NCBI GenBank assembly: GCA_029239575.1
Contig: JARBUP010000136.1
Span: 1-7,349, forward strand
Direction: 5' to 3'
Length of the DNA stretch: 7,349 nucleotides
Origin: Bacillota bacterium
GTDB taxonomy: Bacteria > Bacillota > Clostridia > Tissierellales > Sedimentibacteraceae
Below the pieces are notes generated by a model. That model was not told the DNA's origin. It did not search any database and worked only from the letters and a program-made list of their open reading frames with translations. Both the position numbers and the translations under genes were made by a program. Below, one piece after another: positions 6,139 through 7,349 of the stretch (the stretch's first letter is position 1; each line of letters opens with the position of its first letter).

Positions 6139-7305
6139 ATGAAGGAAAGTGTTTTACATTTAATCGATCAATTAACACCAGAACTAAATGAATTAAGTTT
6201 ACAAATTTATAACAATCCTGAACTTGGCTACGAAGAATTTTTAGCATGCAAACTTCATACTGATATTTTACGCAAATACGGTTTTGATGTAGAGGAAAAT
6301 TTTTCAGGAGTTACAACTGGTTTTAAAGCTACATATAAAAGCAAAAAAGAAGGAATCACCGTTGCTTACATGGCAGAATATGATGCACTTCCAGAAATAG
6401 GACATGGCTGCGGTCATAATTTATTAGGAACTGTAAGCACTGGTGCCGGAATTATTTTAAAACAAATTATAGAAAAATTAGGTGGAACTGTTATAGTTTT
6501 TGGAACACCTGCAGAAGAAACAAGCGGTGCTAAAATTACATTTGTAGAAAACCACGAGTTTGATGATGTGGATATAGCATTGATGGCTCATCCTGGAAGC
6601 GAATACATGAAAAGCGGAACATCTCTTGCGTTACAACCTGTTCAATTTGAGTTTTACGGAAAAACTGCCCATGCTGCTGCTTCACCTGAAAAAGGAATTA
6701 ATGCTCTTGATGCTGCAATTTTAACTTTTAACAACATTAATGCATTAAGGCAACATATTTTAAGTGATTCAAGAATTCATGGGGTAATAATTGATGGAGG
6801 CAAAGCTGCAAATATAGTTCCTGATTATTCAAAAGTTCAATTCTATGTTCGCTCAACTTCTAAAACTTATAATGAAGAATTGTTAGAAAAAGTTAAAAAC
6901 TGTGCAAGAGCTGCTGCAACAGCAACAGGATGCGAAATAAAAATTACTAAATTTGAATTTAACTATGATAACATGATTACTAATGAAACATTATCATCTT
7001 TGTTCAATGATATAATATATGACGTTGCTAAAATAAAAATGAATGAACCTCCAAAAAGCAATGGTTCGATTGATGCTGGACAAGTGAGTCAAGTATGTCC
7101 TACTATTCATCCATATTTTGATATAACAAATGACACAGCAATTGCAGGACACACAAGAGAATTAGCAAATGCAACATTAACTGATTATGCAAAAGAACAA
7201 ATGAAAAACACTATAGCTGCTTTAGTTTTAACTGCTGCAAAAGTAATTACAGATAATGATTTATATAATAAAATAAAATGTGAATTTGATAATACTCAAA
7301 AATAA
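6139..7305 (+). CDS. M20-family metallo-amidohydrolase/dipeptidase, PM20D2 (ACY1L2)-like
   Basis: A 388-residue cytosolic zinc hydrolase with the complete M20 layout. The catalytic domain is split around a lid/dimerisation domain of about residues 166-275. Active-site motifs are AEYDALP (79-85), GHGCGHN (88-94, ligands Cys91 and His93), GTPAEE (122-127, with the catalytic and ligand glutamates), AHPG (His151) and AGHTRE (His338). The lid has GKTAHAA (174-180) and GGKAANIVPDY (220-230). GHGCGHN plus the YDALPEIGHG context points to the PM20D2/AbgB-like branch rather than hippurate hydrolase. Relatives cut amide bonds in acylated amino acids, dipeptides or p-aminobenzoyl-glutamate; the substrate here cannot be decided. 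At 388 residues it is clearly shorter than AbgB (about 480). The ribosome-binding site AAGGAG (6127-6132) is 6 nt from the ATG. It is transcribed away from the murB operon and has its own strong promoter, so it is probably an independent unit. Confidence 0.93.
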   Translation: MKESVLHLIDQLTPELNELSLQIYNNPELGYEEFLACKLHTDILRKYGFDVEENFSGVTTGFKATYKSKKEGITVAYMAEYDALPEIGHGCGHNLLGTVSTGAGIILKQIIEKLGGTVIVFGTPAEETSGAKITFVENHEFDDVDIALMAHPGSEYMKSGTSLALQPVQFEFYGKTAHAAASPEKGINALDAAILTFNNINALRQHILSDSRIHGVIIDGGKAANIVPDYSKVQFYVRSTSKTYNEELLEKVKNCARAAATATGCEIKITKFEFNYDNMITNETLSSLFNDIIYDVAKIKMNEPPKSNGSIDAGQVSQVCPTIHPYFDITNDTAIAGHTRELANATLTDYAKEQMKNTIAALVLTAAKVITDNDLYNKIKCEFDNTQK

Positions 7306-7349
7306 ACTGATTTAAATTTTAAGTTTCCAAAAGCTAAGAGTCATTTTGA

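Noticed and set aside
7304..7349. Possible terminator after the M20 gene (AAACT / AGTTT arms)
   Set aside because: The arms are only five AT-rich pairs with a long loop and no clean T-tract follows before the window ends; a terminator may lie beyond the edge.
1..7349. Mobile element, CRISPR array, prophage or defence system
   Set aside because: No direct repeat arrays, transposase or phage motifs, terminal inverted repeats or tRNA-like sequences were seen; the genes are housekeeping or regulatory and uniform in base composition.

Overview
The window looks like chromosomal DNA from a low-GC, Gram-positive Clostridia-like bacterium. The sequence is strongly AT-rich. Ribosome-binding sites are strong purine-rich boxes (GGAGG, AGGTG, AAGGAG), and the gene order murB – PHP phosphatase – rapZ – yvcK is the block familiar from Clostridia. 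I cannot fix the genus from sequence alone.

Layout. Six genes lie on the minus strand and read leftwards from about 5919 to the left edge: murB, a PHP-domain phosphoesterase, rapZ (yvcJ), yvcK, a PAS plus SpoIIE-type (PPM) phosphatase, and pgi. The pgi gene is cut by the window edge about 25 codons before its expected end. Gaps are only 4 to 23 nt, each gene has its own ribosome-binding site, and two of these sites overlap the stop codon of the gene before. I see no internal terminator, so this reads as one operon. A 219-nt AT-rich intergenic region (5920-6138) separates it from a divergent plus-strand gene for an M20-family amidohydrolase/dipeptidase of the PM20D2 (ACY1L2) type. The last 44 nt hold no recognisable feature.

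How the genes may work together. Pgi interconverts glucose-6-P and fructose-6-P, and fructose-6-P is the entry point to UDP-GlcNAc. YvcK is a UDP-sugar-binding regulator of carbon flux and cell-wall synthesis. RapZ homologues control amino-sugar synthesis in enterobacteria. MurB makes UDP-MurNAc from the enolpyruvyl derivative of UDP-GlcNAc. The operon therefore spans the route from central carbon to wall precursor, with regulators in the middle. The PAS-PPM phosphatase sits where clostridial genomes usually carry whiA and is the least expected member.

Regulation. The intergenic region holds a convincing sigma-A promoter for the M20 gene (TTGACT, 17 nt, TAATAT with an extended TG) and a weaker extended -10 promoter for the murB operon. 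It also holds a perfect 14-bp palindrome at the predicted murB transcription start and a 22-bp imperfect dyad between the two promoters. No mobile element, CRISPR array, tRNA or rRNA was seen. Most of the window is ordinary housekeeping sequence. The items most worth checking are the substitution at the whiA position, the cysteine-rich PAS domain and the two dyads.
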